Origin: Schistocephalus solidus
Taxonomy: Eukaryota; Platyhelminthes; Cestoda; Diphyllobothriidea; Diphyllobothriidae
DNA: 64,000 bases
Reading direction: 5' to 3'
NCBI GenBank assembly: GCA_017591395.1
Contig: WEDG01000773.1
Span: forward strand, 1 to 64,000
The position numbers and the translations under genes were made by a program. Of this stretch, positions 1 to 12,048 are shown piece after piece. Every line of letters begins with the position of its first letter. Within the stretch, counting starts at the first letter, position 1. Below the pieces are notes generated by a model. The model was not told where the DNA came from. It did not search any database and saw only the letters and a program-made list of their open reading frames with translations.

Positions 1-786
1 TGATTGACCACTTTCTGGCCCCGTCTGGCCCCCTCTCAGCCCCCTCTACTGGCGGGGCCATGTGCTGGAAGGGTATAAATCTAGTTGAAATCACGTTCAA
101 GAGCCATCTTAATTTTACAGACAGCATATTACCATTCATTTTTCACTCAGAAAAATAACATTTATTGGGAAAGCAACATAAATTAGAATTTGACAGTCTC
201 TTCGCTATTACCAATACTGTGGTTTATTGCTTTCGAATTCAGTGTTAAGCCTCATATTTATGCTCCAACGTGACGTGCTTTTTCACGTGGCTTGTGGTTG
301 CTTTTTGTTATTGAAATTTTTTACAATAAGCCCCAGCAACCCACGTCCTCCCCTCGGAGTCTTCGACAAGTATTAATAGAACCAGGTTATCTGTAAGACT
401 TCAAACGCTGAGCACGGGATTCAGAAAGATATGATTGCTGGTAGGACACCCATCTTCAATTTTAATTTTTTTATTAAGTAGCTGAGCGAGTTCACGAAAT
501 TTTTCAATGCTGATTGGTGAATTGTGAGGCTATCCATAGAGCCAATTTTTACTTTTTGTTTTTCCTTCTATACTTTTGCCCAGTGGTCTAGTACTTACTC
601 CGTGTTCGATACTCTTGAATTTTCAAACAGTTAAGTATATCGGGCCGGGGATTTTACGCGGAAAGCCTGGATATGTATTTGTTTTTTCCTTACCTTCTTG
701 AGCTGAATGGCTGCGTGTTTGTTTGTGTTGCCTGTCCGAGGCTCACTTTTCAAATTGTCAGTTGTCTTTTGCGTGCCACACAGAAG
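1..786. other. no gene seen upstream of the RPS21 exon
   Basis: No coding exon or repeat is recognised here. A pyrimidine-rich run at about 681-697 resembles the 5' TOP tract of ribosomal protein mRNAs and could mark the RPS21 transcription start. The CACACAG just before 787 could instead be a 3' splice site of an intron in the 5' UTR. Both readings are inference. Confidence 0.3.
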
Positions 787-972
787 ATGCAGAACGAAGC
801 CGGAGAATTCGTTGACATGTATGTGCCAAGACGTTGCGATGTCAGCAACCAGTTGATTGGTGCCAAAGATCATGCCTCCATTTCTATTCGGCTCGCCGAA
901 GTTGACCACAACACCGGTCGCATGACGGGAAAATGCAAGGTTTTTAATATTTCCGGCCAAGTTCGAGCTATG
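787..972 (+). CDS. RPS21: small ribosomal subunit protein eS21, first coding exon (partial gene)
   Basis: This encodes the first 62 residues of eS21, a roughly 83-residue protein of the 40S subunit. The start ATG at 787 is in a good context (AAG-ATG) and opens [15 protein letters not shown]. It is followed by [14 protein letters not shown] and TGRMTGK, the conserved eS21 blocks in order. The exon ends at 972 in ATG|GTAATC, a plausible phase-0 donor, exactly where the family continues with a Gly-Glu-Ser-Asp block. That last exon of about 20 residues was not found downstream. Elements E, the Penelope-like fragment and A may therefore lie in its intron, or the locus may be a truncated copy. Family identity is clear; completeness of the gene is not. 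Confidence 0.85.
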
Positions 973-3900
973 GTAATCATTGCCATTATATTCTCACAAT
1001 TTATAGGGTGAATGTGATGATTCTCTTAACAGGTTAGCAGTAAAAGCCAAGATGTTGCCAAAGTATGCAATACTTTTAACTATTCCTCATTCTAACTACT
1101 TTTTAGGGACTTCTGTGAATAAATTGCGCACTTTTCGGCAAATAAATAACTGCTTTTGGCAAGGGGTTTTCCTTTAAACATCCGATCGAAACCTTTTAAT
1201 TGCCCCATCAGACGCGTATTTCCAAGTCTTCCTAGAATGGTTAGTGATAACCCCCGTGTGTCGCTTTTAGGGGTTTGTCGGCAGCGATAAATGAATAACG
1301 ATTTCGAGCTTATGTCGATGCATTCAATTCTGGGCTCAATGGTTTTGGCAATGACTTAAAAAATGGCAATTCAGAGCTCTAGCTCCAAGTTCAGACTAGG
1401 CGTTCACCGTGGCTACGTTTGCACATTTGTCGTTAATTTCCGTTTCTTAATTTCACAACCTCGTCTGCATAATTAACTCAGTTAAACGTGGCTTGCCTAA
1501 AAAAATAACTAAACTGACAGTATTCCTTTATTGTACGGTAGGTCTGTTACTTTCAATTTACGGTTTCCTCTGTCAACGAGCCACCTTCCCCTGTGGAATA
1601 TTTCGACTAAATTCGTATGCATTTGCCATCGGCGCTATCGTAGTCGATCGATCAAAGATTATGCTTTATTTAGATTTACACCTCTGCGATATCTGTCCCT
1701 GCTTAATCAGCTAAGTTAGCAGAGTAGAAGTTTGTTTTTTTTTGCCTTACGGACGGCTCGATGTGCAAATCTTAAGTGGTTAGCTTACGATACATTTGAC
1801 TGGAGCAGTTTTGTCCACAAGGCGTATTGGTCTGTGGCCCGCCTTTTTAGTAGTACTATATTCTGTTTGACTGTGTCGTTGCGAGACCACGTGGCTGATG
1901 TTCACGATCCTTTGTAGATTTTGGTTTCAGTCTGGTTCTTCGTTCAGTTAAATTCTATGTATTCTTTATGGCTCAGACTGCGTAGTCTCGGGAACTATTT
2001 ATCTTTCATGTCAAAATTAAATGGATGCCTGCCGGTCAGATAATCTGAAAATATCGGTTGTTTCTTACTGTTACCTGAGTCTGAAGATTTGCGGTATTAA
2101 TTTCGGCTACCAGTTGCAATTTGACGTGCTGTACTTGGTCTTTGTAGTTAAGGGATCCTGCCCCATCCATACTGTCGTGATGCATGTCTAAGCATGCCTA
2201 CAGTCCTCCGGCTCTCCCAACAACTGTTTGTAGTAATAAAAAAGCGATTGCCAATGTTAACGAATTACCGATTATATTTATCACAGGTCACGCCAAGTTT
2301 TTTTATTCTTTAGTTAGTCTGCGCCTAAAGGCACATTGTATATTGCTGGCATCCACTGCTACTTTCCTAATTAGTTCTCAGGAGTAGCTTTATGACTGAT
2401 TATACGGAACACCCTATTCAAGTAAACTCGGAGGCATGTTGGGCTGCAATTTTATCCACCACCGGTTTGACTCGTGACCATTCGCGCGGTCCTTGCGAAT
2501 AGGTATTGCTTGCGTTTCAGTTCCACAATTTTTACCCATGTACGGTGAACATTTACATCTACAGTGGCCGAAGCACGATTAAATATATTTATATGTTTTG
2601 CCAAAGCCACTAAGTAGAATGCAAACCGGAGTTTGGCTATTTATCTCCATAGGACAAAGCCATTTGCCCAGCTGGTCAACTAGGGAATGCAAATAAACCT
2701 TGACTGAACATTGTGAAGCATACCGTTCCCTCGTTATTGACGGTCTTTAGCGTCGTCTATTTTTTTCCCATCTTACCCCTTTGCTCTTTCGTACCATCAG
2801 CATAATAATTTCGACCGTATGTAAAGTGTTAGCTTCGTATAAGTGATCTAAATCGAGGGTTAAAGTCATCGGTGAGAATGATGAGGTTTAACCTCTGTCC
2901 GCGTCCGGTACAGCGCGTGACGTACCCCGTGAAAAAGCCGACATGTACGATACATTGCTAATTACTGTGAAACCGGAGTGTAGGAAAGCTTGGAAATATG
3001 AAAAGCAATATTAATCTGCTTAGAAATACCAACTTTTTTTCAAAGAAAAGTGACAAATTCTAGAAACGTGTATTTAGTGATTTCTGTCGTCTCCACCGCT
3101 GATGTTTGGGTATCACTGTATGCAAATCAAGCGGCAGTTGTGGCATTGCACATGTCATACAACCATACTGATTGGCTACGGGGGCCTTAACGTCGACTTT
3201 AACGGTTTCTCCGGTCTATGCTTTATAACATGTGTGGTTCTTATCTGTAATGAGTCGAGAGGAAGGCGAGCGATTGCTGCTGATCCATTACTGTGCAAGA
3301 GCCGTAGCATATATCGTTCTGTCGATATCCTATTTGGAAGTGGTCCCTGGCGAAGAGCACCGTTTATGGCTAAGTACTGCACAGATTCCAGAACACTGTA
3401 GTGCTGTTTTGACGATAAGCAGAATGACGTGCTCCGAGACTAATATTAATCAGGGGTGGAGGGAAGTATTAGTTAGGCTGTGGTCTTCGTATTTTTTCCA
3501 GTTTCTTCGTTGAAAAAAATGCAATATGATCAGTGGTCACCCGAGCAATTTTATACGGTCTGGTTATATTAGGTTCCCGAGTAGCCTTGAATCCATCCCT
3601 GAGTCCAACATTTCTAACCAAGAAAGAACCGAGACAGCACAGCTCAATAAGGCGTCTACCAGAATACGAGCTAACCGAACCAACGCTGAAACCGACACAT
3701 ACTGCATTAATGGGAACGAGATTTGGCCAGTAGGTTGCATTTTTCAGCGGAGAATCTTCGCTCATGCGCGTACTTATATTTAGGGAGGGGTATGAACTTC
3801 CATTTCAGGACTGGAGGTTAAAATTACTTTCAAGCATGCGCCGTTATTTATTAAATCTGACGGATTGGAAAGCGTGAAACGATTATTGCCTATTCGTCAC

Positions 3901-4399
3901 AGAACCAAAAGTAGTTTCTTCGCTGTTTATGGTTAGAACGGGCTCATATTCGTCAGCATGTGCCTTTGATGCCTTGGGTTAGACCCCGTCATTGCTGCAC
4001 CATTCATGCATTGGTCAAACTGGACTGATTCTAAATTAACACACTCGGGTTAAGGGCGAAATTGTGGCCCGAATGGATGCTGCTCGATTAGTTCTACCAA
4101 GTCTTTTTAGAATGTCTATGGAGGCGACGCGCAGGGTACGATCCGTGACGCACCAAGGCAGGCCATATGAGTCCTGATCACAGCCGCATCATATACAAAA
4201 ACACACGCATTGGGCGCGCCCGATGGATTGCGTATCACGCGGCCAGCTGTCTTGTCTGATTCCATAGTTCGGCCAACGGGTTAGTGATGGTTCGACCATC
4301 GTATCCGACGAAGTTCGTTGTGCGCACCACCGCAAAGTGGCCTGGGTAAGGCGACTTGCATGTGAATTAGATTATAGTGAGAGTAGACGTGGGTTGCAT
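973..4399. other. unassigned DNA, probable RPS21 intron or intergenic
   Basis: Composition is AT-moderate with many short open frames, none of which looks like a known protein. No repeat shared with the rest of the window was recognised. A search for the conserved eS21 C-terminal exon on the + strand found nothing convincing. Confidence 0.4.
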
Positions 4400-7300
4400 T
4401 CACAGCGGGTATTTCCCCTCCTCCCATCTGGGCTTGTTATAATGACCAAGTCAAGAAGACCGAAGGCATGAGAGTGCGCAGGTGGCTGGCGCGCCCGAGG
4501 CGCCACACCTGGCTCGTATCTACCGGAGTAGGTGTGCCATAGAGGCCACATTAGGAAGGAGCCATTGCGGCCTGACTCAAACCGCCAGCCAGCCCCCTCA
4601 CGCGAACACATATTAGCTTGACTGCGAGGTATGAGTGCAACTGTCAGTTGGGAATCTTCCAAGCCATAGCGCATCGCGGTAGTAACAGCCTCGGAACCCA
4701 CATGCAGCAAAGGAGCCGAGGATCATACCTCACTTCCAGATTAGGTGCTGATTGCAAAGACGTGTCCTGTGGCGTTGGGCATGACCGTGCATGCGGTAGG
4801 TAATGATGAAGAGACATGTCACGAATGGAGGCGAAGAGTGATGTGGTACAGTTAGAGATGCAAGCTGCCTAATGTGCCCATGCGGCGTGCGGATATGCGC
4901 GAACAGTCGAGACAGGTGTACCGTGCTCGTGGCACTGGTTCGCCGATGTCTATATGATGGATTTTCAAGTGACCGACCAGATAGTGCTCACGGGAGTGTT
5001 GATGGGTGTGCACGATGTGCTACGTGTATCGGCATCGCGTCGGTTTCCTGTCATCAATGCGCATGTGGCCTAACAGAAACAAGTGGTGAGTGAATGCACG
5101 AGGACAGTGGGGTTAGTGGAGGCGGCGGTCCTTGCTGTGTGTTGGTGCTCCAGGCACTGGTTCAACAGTGTGTGGTGAATCCGCAAGTGATGGACTAGGC
5201 CGATGTGTAACTTGGATATGCGATCGCATTGAGAACAGGTTAGACTTTAGGCCCTATTACTGGTGGAGGGGGCAGTGCTGATGTAGGTAGCGGTCTTTGC
5301 GGTGGAGAAAGTGATGTCATTTGTGGTCATCGCTGCGATCGACGTGGGGGTTGCTTTAGGTAGGATGATGCCGGTGATCAGCGAGCATCCATGGCCACAT
5401 CTCTGTAGAAGAGTCATTTAGGTAATCGATAGTCGTCCATCCATCGCAGTTGCGCTTGCCCCAGTCTGGCGTTGAGGCTGAAGGTTCCGGATCGTTCCAG
5501 AAATTCCGTGTCTGGTATCCTGTCCTGTCATCTCAGCTTCAGGATTCTGTAGAGGCAGCTGAGATGGAAGTGATTCAATTTCCTGGCTTGGGTGGAGTGG
5601 AAAGTAAAGGGATCTGCCCCATACAGGGTAGTCACTAAGACGGCGGCCTTGTACGTCTTCAGTCTGGTGTTCAGGTGAAGACCGTGCGATTCCATAAGAA
5701 GGCTGCAGTCGGTCAAAAGCCTAACTAGCCTTCAAAATACAATGGCCCAATTTTCCTTCGATTTTTATGCTGAGCGAAAGCATGCTTCCCAGATAAGCGA
5801 AGATGTCCTCGGCTTGCCGTTGGGTACTGTTGGCATTGATGCGGGGTATCGTTGTAAGCAGTGTTGGGCGGCGAAGAGGTCCATGACCCTTTGCATGTCC
5901 CCTTCCGTTGCGCAATCATCCGTGAAGAACATTTAGTGGACTAGTCGTAGATAAGTGAGTTAGGGTCTGCATGCGCCAGCTTTTGAGAAGGTACCAGACA
6001 GTCCTGAAGACGATGCGTATCCCAGGGTGCTCATCATTGTAGGCGTTCATCAGCATACTAGAGAACGTGAGAGTGAACAGGTTGGGGGCCGGTACACACC
6101 GTTAGTCAATTGCGAATACATGTGAGACTGTCCCGTTGTCAATGATGCGCACCACCATCCTGTCGTGGAGCTGACGTACCACGTGTGTGAACCGCTCGGA
6201 ACAGCTCAATTTCTGCATGATTTTCCTGAATCAATCGTGATTTACTGTGTCGGAGGCTTTTGTAAGACTTGAAAAGCTATTATAGAGGTCGGTTCGCAAC
6301 TCCTGGCCTTTCTATTGTAGCTGGCGAGCAGCGAAAATCGTTTCGGTTGTTCTGCGGTTTCGTCGGAAACCACGTTTGTTTTCCAGCAGCAGTCCTTGAC
6401 CCGTTAAGAAGATTAAGAAGGATACAAGCATGCTTCCTCGGCTATGTTGAGCAGTGAGATGCCTCTGTGGTTATCATGAAGTTACCGGTTCCTTTTCCGC
6501 TTGCCGAGATGGATGGTAGTTGCGTCCTTTAAATTCGGGGAAACCTGTCCTTGGCGCCACATTTTCTGGACTATTGTTGTAAGTTCCGCCATCGGCCGGT
6601 GGCCACGGCGCCTGTAGACGTCCGTCGGGATCGCATCGGATTCCGGTGCGTTTACCTCGGAGAGTTGTTGCACAGTCCGGATGATTTCTTGTATGGAAGG
6701 TCATTCTTCATGCCCACTTGGGGGGGGGGGCAATTGTATGGAATGTCATTCTTCATGCCCACTTGGGGGGGGGGGGAATTATATGGAAGGGGGGGCAATT
6801 GTATGGAAGGTCATTCTTCATGCCCACTTGGGGGGGGGGGGGGCAATTACTGGCAACCTCAGGGATTGTTGGTGAGCGGTTGAGGACACTTTTTCCATGC
6901 TCGGCGCGGTGCTTCATAATCTGTTGGCGTTGTCTCCAAACTAGTTCGGCTGTTGAGGGCGTGCGCGTCAGAGGTGGCAAGATGGTGGACTGGATGGAGT
7001 TCCGCGGTTGATGTCATCGTGTCTCAACGAGGACTTTATGACCGGTAGCCTGCAGATCCTTCAGTTTCTAGGTGAATTTATTAAAGTCGCCAAGGACAAC
7101 CAGTTTGTACGCCATTCGGCCCAGACGCAGGATGGCGTGCATGTCCCCGTAGAATTTGTTCTTCGCTCCTTATTGTGGGTGGTGACGACTGTTGGTCCTC
7201 GAAGAGGCGGGTCCTAGGGTCATCAGCCGGTTGTTGTTGTCCTGCGGAAGACAGGGCAACCGTCCCACAAGGTCGTTCCGGATGGCAAAGGCCACGCCAA

Positions 7301-7860
7301 CGTCACGTCACTCTGCCATTGGTCGGCCGCTCCAGAACAAGGTGTAGCGGGCAGCCACTGCTTCCGGCTGGCCCTACTAAGAGAATCGGGTCTCCCTGAT
7401 TGTAGCGATGCTCACCGGCGCCATCCTCTTTTCCGGTCGGCTGCTCCTTGGATTATTCAAAAAGGAACGAACATTCCAGGCTGCTAGAGAAAGCGGACTA
7501 ACCCGAGCAATCCGCAGGGTACGGCAGGGGTGAGGATGAGGACGGAGGTTGTTGTTTTTTGTTTGTGTGTTTCAACCGCGAGTTTTGCAATCTAAGATCC
7601 ATGAGGTGCGACCCAGCATTTGTTTCGGGCTTGTTTTCCAACCCCGTCCTCCGCGAAGAGGTATACAGTCTTGTCCTGAAATAGGGCTGCTTGGACATTC
7701 CAGACGGTTGCCGAACTTTACTATGGGTCACAGATTGGTTTTGATTGAGAGAACAACCAGAGTTAGCTAAGGCCGCCTACGGGATTGCATTTTCCCCCCT
7801 CCGTGGGATTTTTGAAGGTGTGAGGATGGAGGAGGGTGGGCTTATGGTGAATGGAGGAGG
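4400..7860 (-). mobile_element. RTE-like element E, degenerate long copy
   Basis: Reading on the - strand, this holds the same parts in the same order as element A. The 5' leader is 7860-7460 (matching A around 11700-12050), with a decayed endonuclease at 7460-6860 and RT at about 6700-5400. The RT shows [14 protein letters not shown] and [12 protein letters not shown] at 5716-5528. C2H2-like remnants lie at about 5400-4800 (RMGTLGSLHL near 4870), and a 3' UTR segment at 4790-4400 matches A around 16470-16680. The total of about 3.5 kb is shorter than A (about 5.3 kb), so there are internal deletions. Many stops and frameshifts rule out activity. It is the oldest-looking long copy of this family here. 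Boundaries are approximate. Confidence 0.75.
6691..6843 (+). repeat. G-tract minisatellite inside element E
   Basis: Three near-identical units each read GTATGGAAGGTCATTCTTC, then ATGCCCACTT, then a run of about 10-14 G, with a partial unit between the second and third. The array sits in the RT region of element E, where A and B have unique sequence, so it expanded after insertion. The long G runs could form G-quadruplexes on this strand. Confidence 0.85.
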
Positions 7861-8242
7861 GGAGGCGAACGGGTCATGGAAGATTGCTCGTTCCTACCAC
7901 GGGACATGCTGCTAGAACTGTTTATTGTGTTGCCTCTCACGTATACGAAACCCAAGCAATTTTGAAACACACTTGGCATAAATTTCGTCACTACAGCTAC
8001 GGCGTCCAGCTTAATAAACGTGACTCCGACGACTAAATGACACGACAGTAAAGATTAGGTTCAAACTATCTCTTATACGACAGCGGCCTTTATTTGTCAT
8101 GACTTGAAAAGTTGCCAACCGGCGCCATCATTCGCTTCTCTTGAATTGAATCAGACTGCAGCAGTTTTGACACTGCGATCATATGACCATACCTTCTCTA
8201 AAGCTTGGTTTGTCATATGCCTTGTGCAGTGAGGTACATAAA

Positions 8243-8330
8243 CAAGTCAAACAAGTGCGTAACACTCACTGATGTGGGATCGAGTGAGATCCTAACCACA
8301 CCAGTGAGTGTTACGCACTTGTTTGACTTG
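8243..8330. repeat. perfect 29-bp inverted repeat (hairpin)
   Basis: The left arm 8243-8271 (CAAGTCAAAC...CACTCACTG) is the exact reverse complement of the right arm 8302-8330. The 30-bp loop is itself partly self-complementary (TGTGGGATC against GATCCTAACCACA), so the stem can extend inward. It could be a small foldback element, the palindromic part of a Penelope-like terminal repeat (the fragment lies just 3' of it on the - strand), or a recent inverted duplication. Confidence 0.9.
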
Positions 8331-8659
8331 GTTTGTGTGGATTTGGGGACTGAGTCATTGGCCGTTGCATCTATGCCATTCTCTGTCCATTTTTAAGTGT
8401 TTCGTCATTGGAAGATAATGCATCTGAGAACACAGTAGGATAGATGCTGTAAAAATCTACTTAATTTTACGTGAATTCACGCATAAATAACCACAGCCGC
8501 TAAATGACAGTCGGGGACTTCAACTGTTCTGCTGATGGAATTGTTCTGTCTTCGAGAACAGATATGAGGTTAAGGAGTCGGAGTTACGATCGCTGGAACA
8601 AGAGATTTATTAGCCTTACGTTTCGGATTCGCACTCGAACGTATTCTCAGAGAGAGTGA

Positions 8660-9710
8660 CAGATAAGGGTGATAGAGCGCACAAGGTGCGCAGTAGGTAA
8701 AGTACGTAGTGGCCACGCGATTACATGCATACTACCATTCCCAACTCTCGCGATCACCACTGGGGTCGTAATTCATGCAATGACGGCTTGGCCGTCTACG
8801 CCCGAGTCGCAAATGGCCGTGATTTCATCATCCATGTTGGATGTTGGCATAATACTTACCTGGCCGTTAGGCTCAATGTCAGTGGAGGTGTTGGTTGCGC
8901 ACGGCATCCTCAAGTGACTTATTCCTCTGCTCAGACGATGCCTCGGCACAGAATATGGGAACGGAAGGTCATTGTGCTTGTTGATGGATAGCTGGTCTGA
9001 GAAACATGACTCGCGCAGCTTGCGCTTCACGCGGTTATCAAATTACGAGGATTTCGGCCTCATGAAACTTAAGAATGTGGCCGGATCCCATCAAATGAAC
9101 TGCGGCCTGAGAGCTAGCGTCTTTCCTCCTCCTCCTCCTCCTCCTCCTCCTCCTCCTCCTCCTCCTCCCTCCTCCTCCTCCTCCTCCCTCCTCCTCCTCC
9201 TCCTCCTCCTCCTCCTCCTCCTCCTCCTCCTCCTCCCTCCTCCTCCCTCCTCCTCCTCTCTACCTCCTCCTCCCTCCTCCTCCTCCTCCTTCTCCTCCTT
9301 CTCCTCCTCCCTCCCTCCCTCCCTCCCTCCTCCCTCCTCCTCCCTCCCTCCTCCTCCCTCTTCCTTCTCCTCCTCCTCCTTCTCCTTCTCCTCCTCCTCC
9401 TCCTCTTCCTCCTCCTCCTCCTCCTGCTCCTCTTCCTCACCGGAGCTGCTTTCTCAGCCATTCGCATCCGAAGTAAGCTCCCAGTTTTTCCGACGTAGTT
9501 GCTTTGTCCACAACAGCACCTGATCCGGTAAATGACGCCAGATGTTTCCTGCCGTGGCATTAGGTCGTTCGGCTTTATGCCCCGGCACCTGATAGTTGCA
9601 TCTGGCCTGTGTAAAACCCCAACTCCAAGTGAGGTGAGAAGTCGACCGATGGCTTCGGAGACGGTTTTCACGTACGGAGAGTTTGTCAAAATTTAGGGCC
9701 GGTTGGATTT
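8660..9710 (-). pseudogene. Penelope-like element fragment: GIY-YIG endonuclease and C-terminal tail
   Basis: From 9689 leftward the frame reads TNSPYVKTVSEAIGRLL, the linker that follows the RT in Penelope-like elements. SGVIYRIRCCCGQSNYVGKT follows, which is the GIY-YIG signature: VIY at codons 52-54 and YVG at 65-67. The domain is then broken by the GAG-rich tract (9440-9124). Past the tract the strand continues with HLMGSGHILKFHEAEI and then KRKLRESCFSDQLSINKHND (about 9030-8970), which resembles the usual Penelope C-terminal block. No ATG begins the frame and the RT was not found upstream, so this is a 5'-truncated dead copy. These proteins normally combine RT with a nicking GIY-YIG endonuclease. 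Family call rests on motif recognition only. Confidence 0.7.
9124..9440. repeat. CTC/GAG polypyrimidine-polypurine tract
   Basis: About 317 bp is nearly pure pyrimidine on the + strand, built from CTC triplets with CCCT and TTC interruptions. It splits the GIY-YIG domain of the Penelope-like fragment. Mirror-symmetric tracts like this can form triplex DNA. The long poly-Ser/Pro or poly-Arg/Glu frames across it are low-complexity artefacts. Confidence 0.95.
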
Positions 9711-11479
9711 TGTCTCTCGTCTCGTATCATATGAGGTTTGCTCAAATGGAATTAGTTCACCTATTATCGCAGTTTTTATGTGCTCCAGGTGCTCTTAACT
9801 GATTTGATATGTACGTTGTCCATAGCATTGAAGAATGTACCGGCACCGGATAGCAAGGTTTATGAATTTGGCTCAAAGTTTAATTCGACCTCACAATAAG
9901 AGCGTTTTCGACGCAACCTAGTATCCCCTGGACGGATTCTGCCTTGAGGTTCGAACTTCCTTTGCAACATTTAGGTGCTTATTATGCAAGCAAAAATAGT
10001 TACCTAATGATAATAAGTAGCTGTTTTTTGATTCTGATCCTGTCAACATCTGGTTATCTCCTTCGCGTGGTGTAGTGTAGACACCCTGCTCCCCGTGTTG
10101 TGAGACGTGGATACGGACAATTAGCCTCTTAAGGTGGTGTGAAAAGGCCACCAAAATGCATGCCATAATTGTGTGTACTGTCACGACTCACATGCTCTCA
10201 GGTCTAGATTGCCGGCCGTAATGTTTACTTTGCTTGCTAAGTCGCATTAAAGTGCCAGTCGTTGATCTGACCGAGTGGACTACACACCCGCGGTCTGATC
10301 CACCGGTCTGACGGGCAATAGCTAGCTAAAGAGGACAAATAAGCCGAAAAGGACCACTTCGGTTTTCCTCGGCACTGTGGTCAAACCATTATCAGTAGCG
10401 TTTTTTATTATTTCTCTGAATCAGAGAAGACTGTACATACCTGTGGAATGTTACTCTACAAAGCGGAGATCATAGTAACTAATGCCTGTTGTCACCATGC
10501 ACGGAAATCCTCATAGTTAAATTACTTCAACTGTCCCTCGTATTGGGAACTGACGATACACGACAGAAGCCTCAACTCTTCAAGGAGTGGAAAGTCAACA
10601 CCTTGTAGGGTAAAGATAATGAACCCATTTTACTTATATCATGAGATAGGAATTTCCTCTCCAAATAAGAAAAAAATGCTGCTGATCCGCCCTTAGGTGT
10701 TTCCTGGTTTCACTTTTCAGCTTTTTGATTTTCTCAGTCTATTCAAGGGTCCATAGGCGCAGAACGAAATTTGATATGAATATTTGGACCGAAGTCCTTC
10801 AGCCACTGCGGCATAACCGCGTTTCACTGTTTTAATTCGACCCATGAATATTGAAAACATAAGTAGAAGCCCAAGTAATTTGGAGTGTGTTATTCACTTC
10901 TTTGAGCGACATTTTGACGTCCTTGTGTCTCCCTGATCTCGAAAAATGTTTGGAATAATCAAGGCAACCTGTAATGGATTTAGCTACTGAGAGGGATCAT
11001 ACTGTGAGTTCTGAGGACGATCTAAGCACAAAGGTTTTCTTTCAATCTTTTAAGATTTCATGGTTGAAGGGTTGTTGCAAAGTTTACACGGAGTGGAGAG
11101 GAGGTGTGGGCCAAAGTGAAGTGTAGCCACCCCTCTGAAACCCGTGCTTATATGGTTGCTACTTATATTCGTTGAGTTGACGTGTGCCTTTGGAAATAAT
11201 ACTTTCCGCAGTATGTTCACCTCATAAATTTCCTTGGACTGCAGTTGCTCAGTCAACGTTTAGCCATCACCCCAAAAAATCACAAATTTGATAGTTTATC
11301 TGCGACAATTATTTACTTCCATGAATAGAAATGATGGCAAAGGATAAATTGTTGAAAAATACAGAACTGAGTAGGAAACTCACAATTTATTAAAGTGTGC
11401 ATTACTGTGGGCTGAAGTTATTGAGTGTTGGTTCTGTGGGTACCACTTTCGCGCGCATTAGGGGTACTAGTTAGGGGTA
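9711..11479. other. no gene or known repeat recognised
   Basis: About 1.8 kb has only short frames on both strands, and nothing matches other parts of the window. It may hold the decayed 5' part of the Penelope-like element near 9.7-10.2 kb, but no RT motif was seen. Confidence 0.35.
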
Positions 11480-12048
11480 GCATTTGGTCACTCCATTTGT
11501 TTCGTACAGGTGGTGAATGCTCCTGTGGCCGCCTCTAACTGGTACCCAACTCTCACCTGTGTCTCCTCAAAGTTGGGTTCTTCCCAGCGGCCACACCCCG
11601 GGCAACCGTCACGACTGGCGGGCCAAACCAGGTGAGGGTCTCCGGTGTTGTGTGTGCCTCCACATCCGGTATGTCTGACTCCCGAACTTCCCACCTCCCC
11701 CTCTCAAAAAGTCCTACGATGGGGGCAACAGCAACCCCGTAGGCGGCCCCAGACTAAATCGGGTCGTTCTCCCCACTAAAAACAAATCCGTGACCCATAG
11801 TGGAGTTCGGCAGCCGTCTGGAATGTCCGAGCAGCCCTATTTAGGGATACCACTGCTTGCCTCCTCGCGGCGGAAGGGGCTAGAAAATGTGCCCTAAAAA
11901 ATGCTGGTTCTCACGTCTTCTGCAGCCGGCCGCGGCTCGCAGATCGCAAACTACGCGGTCGTAAAACTCAAACAAACAACAATACCCCCGTCACCATCCC
12001 TCTCGCCATACTCTCCAGGCTGCTCGGGTGAGTCCACTCACACTAGCA

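Noticed and set aside
631..960. 109-codon frame on the - strand
   Set aside because: Antisense shadow of the RPS21 exon.
8972..9689. Long frames rich in Pro/Ser (+) and Arg/Glu (-)
   Set aside because: They are translations of the CTC/GAG tract. Only the first 85 codons or so of the - strand frame, before the tract, have the GIY-YIG motif.
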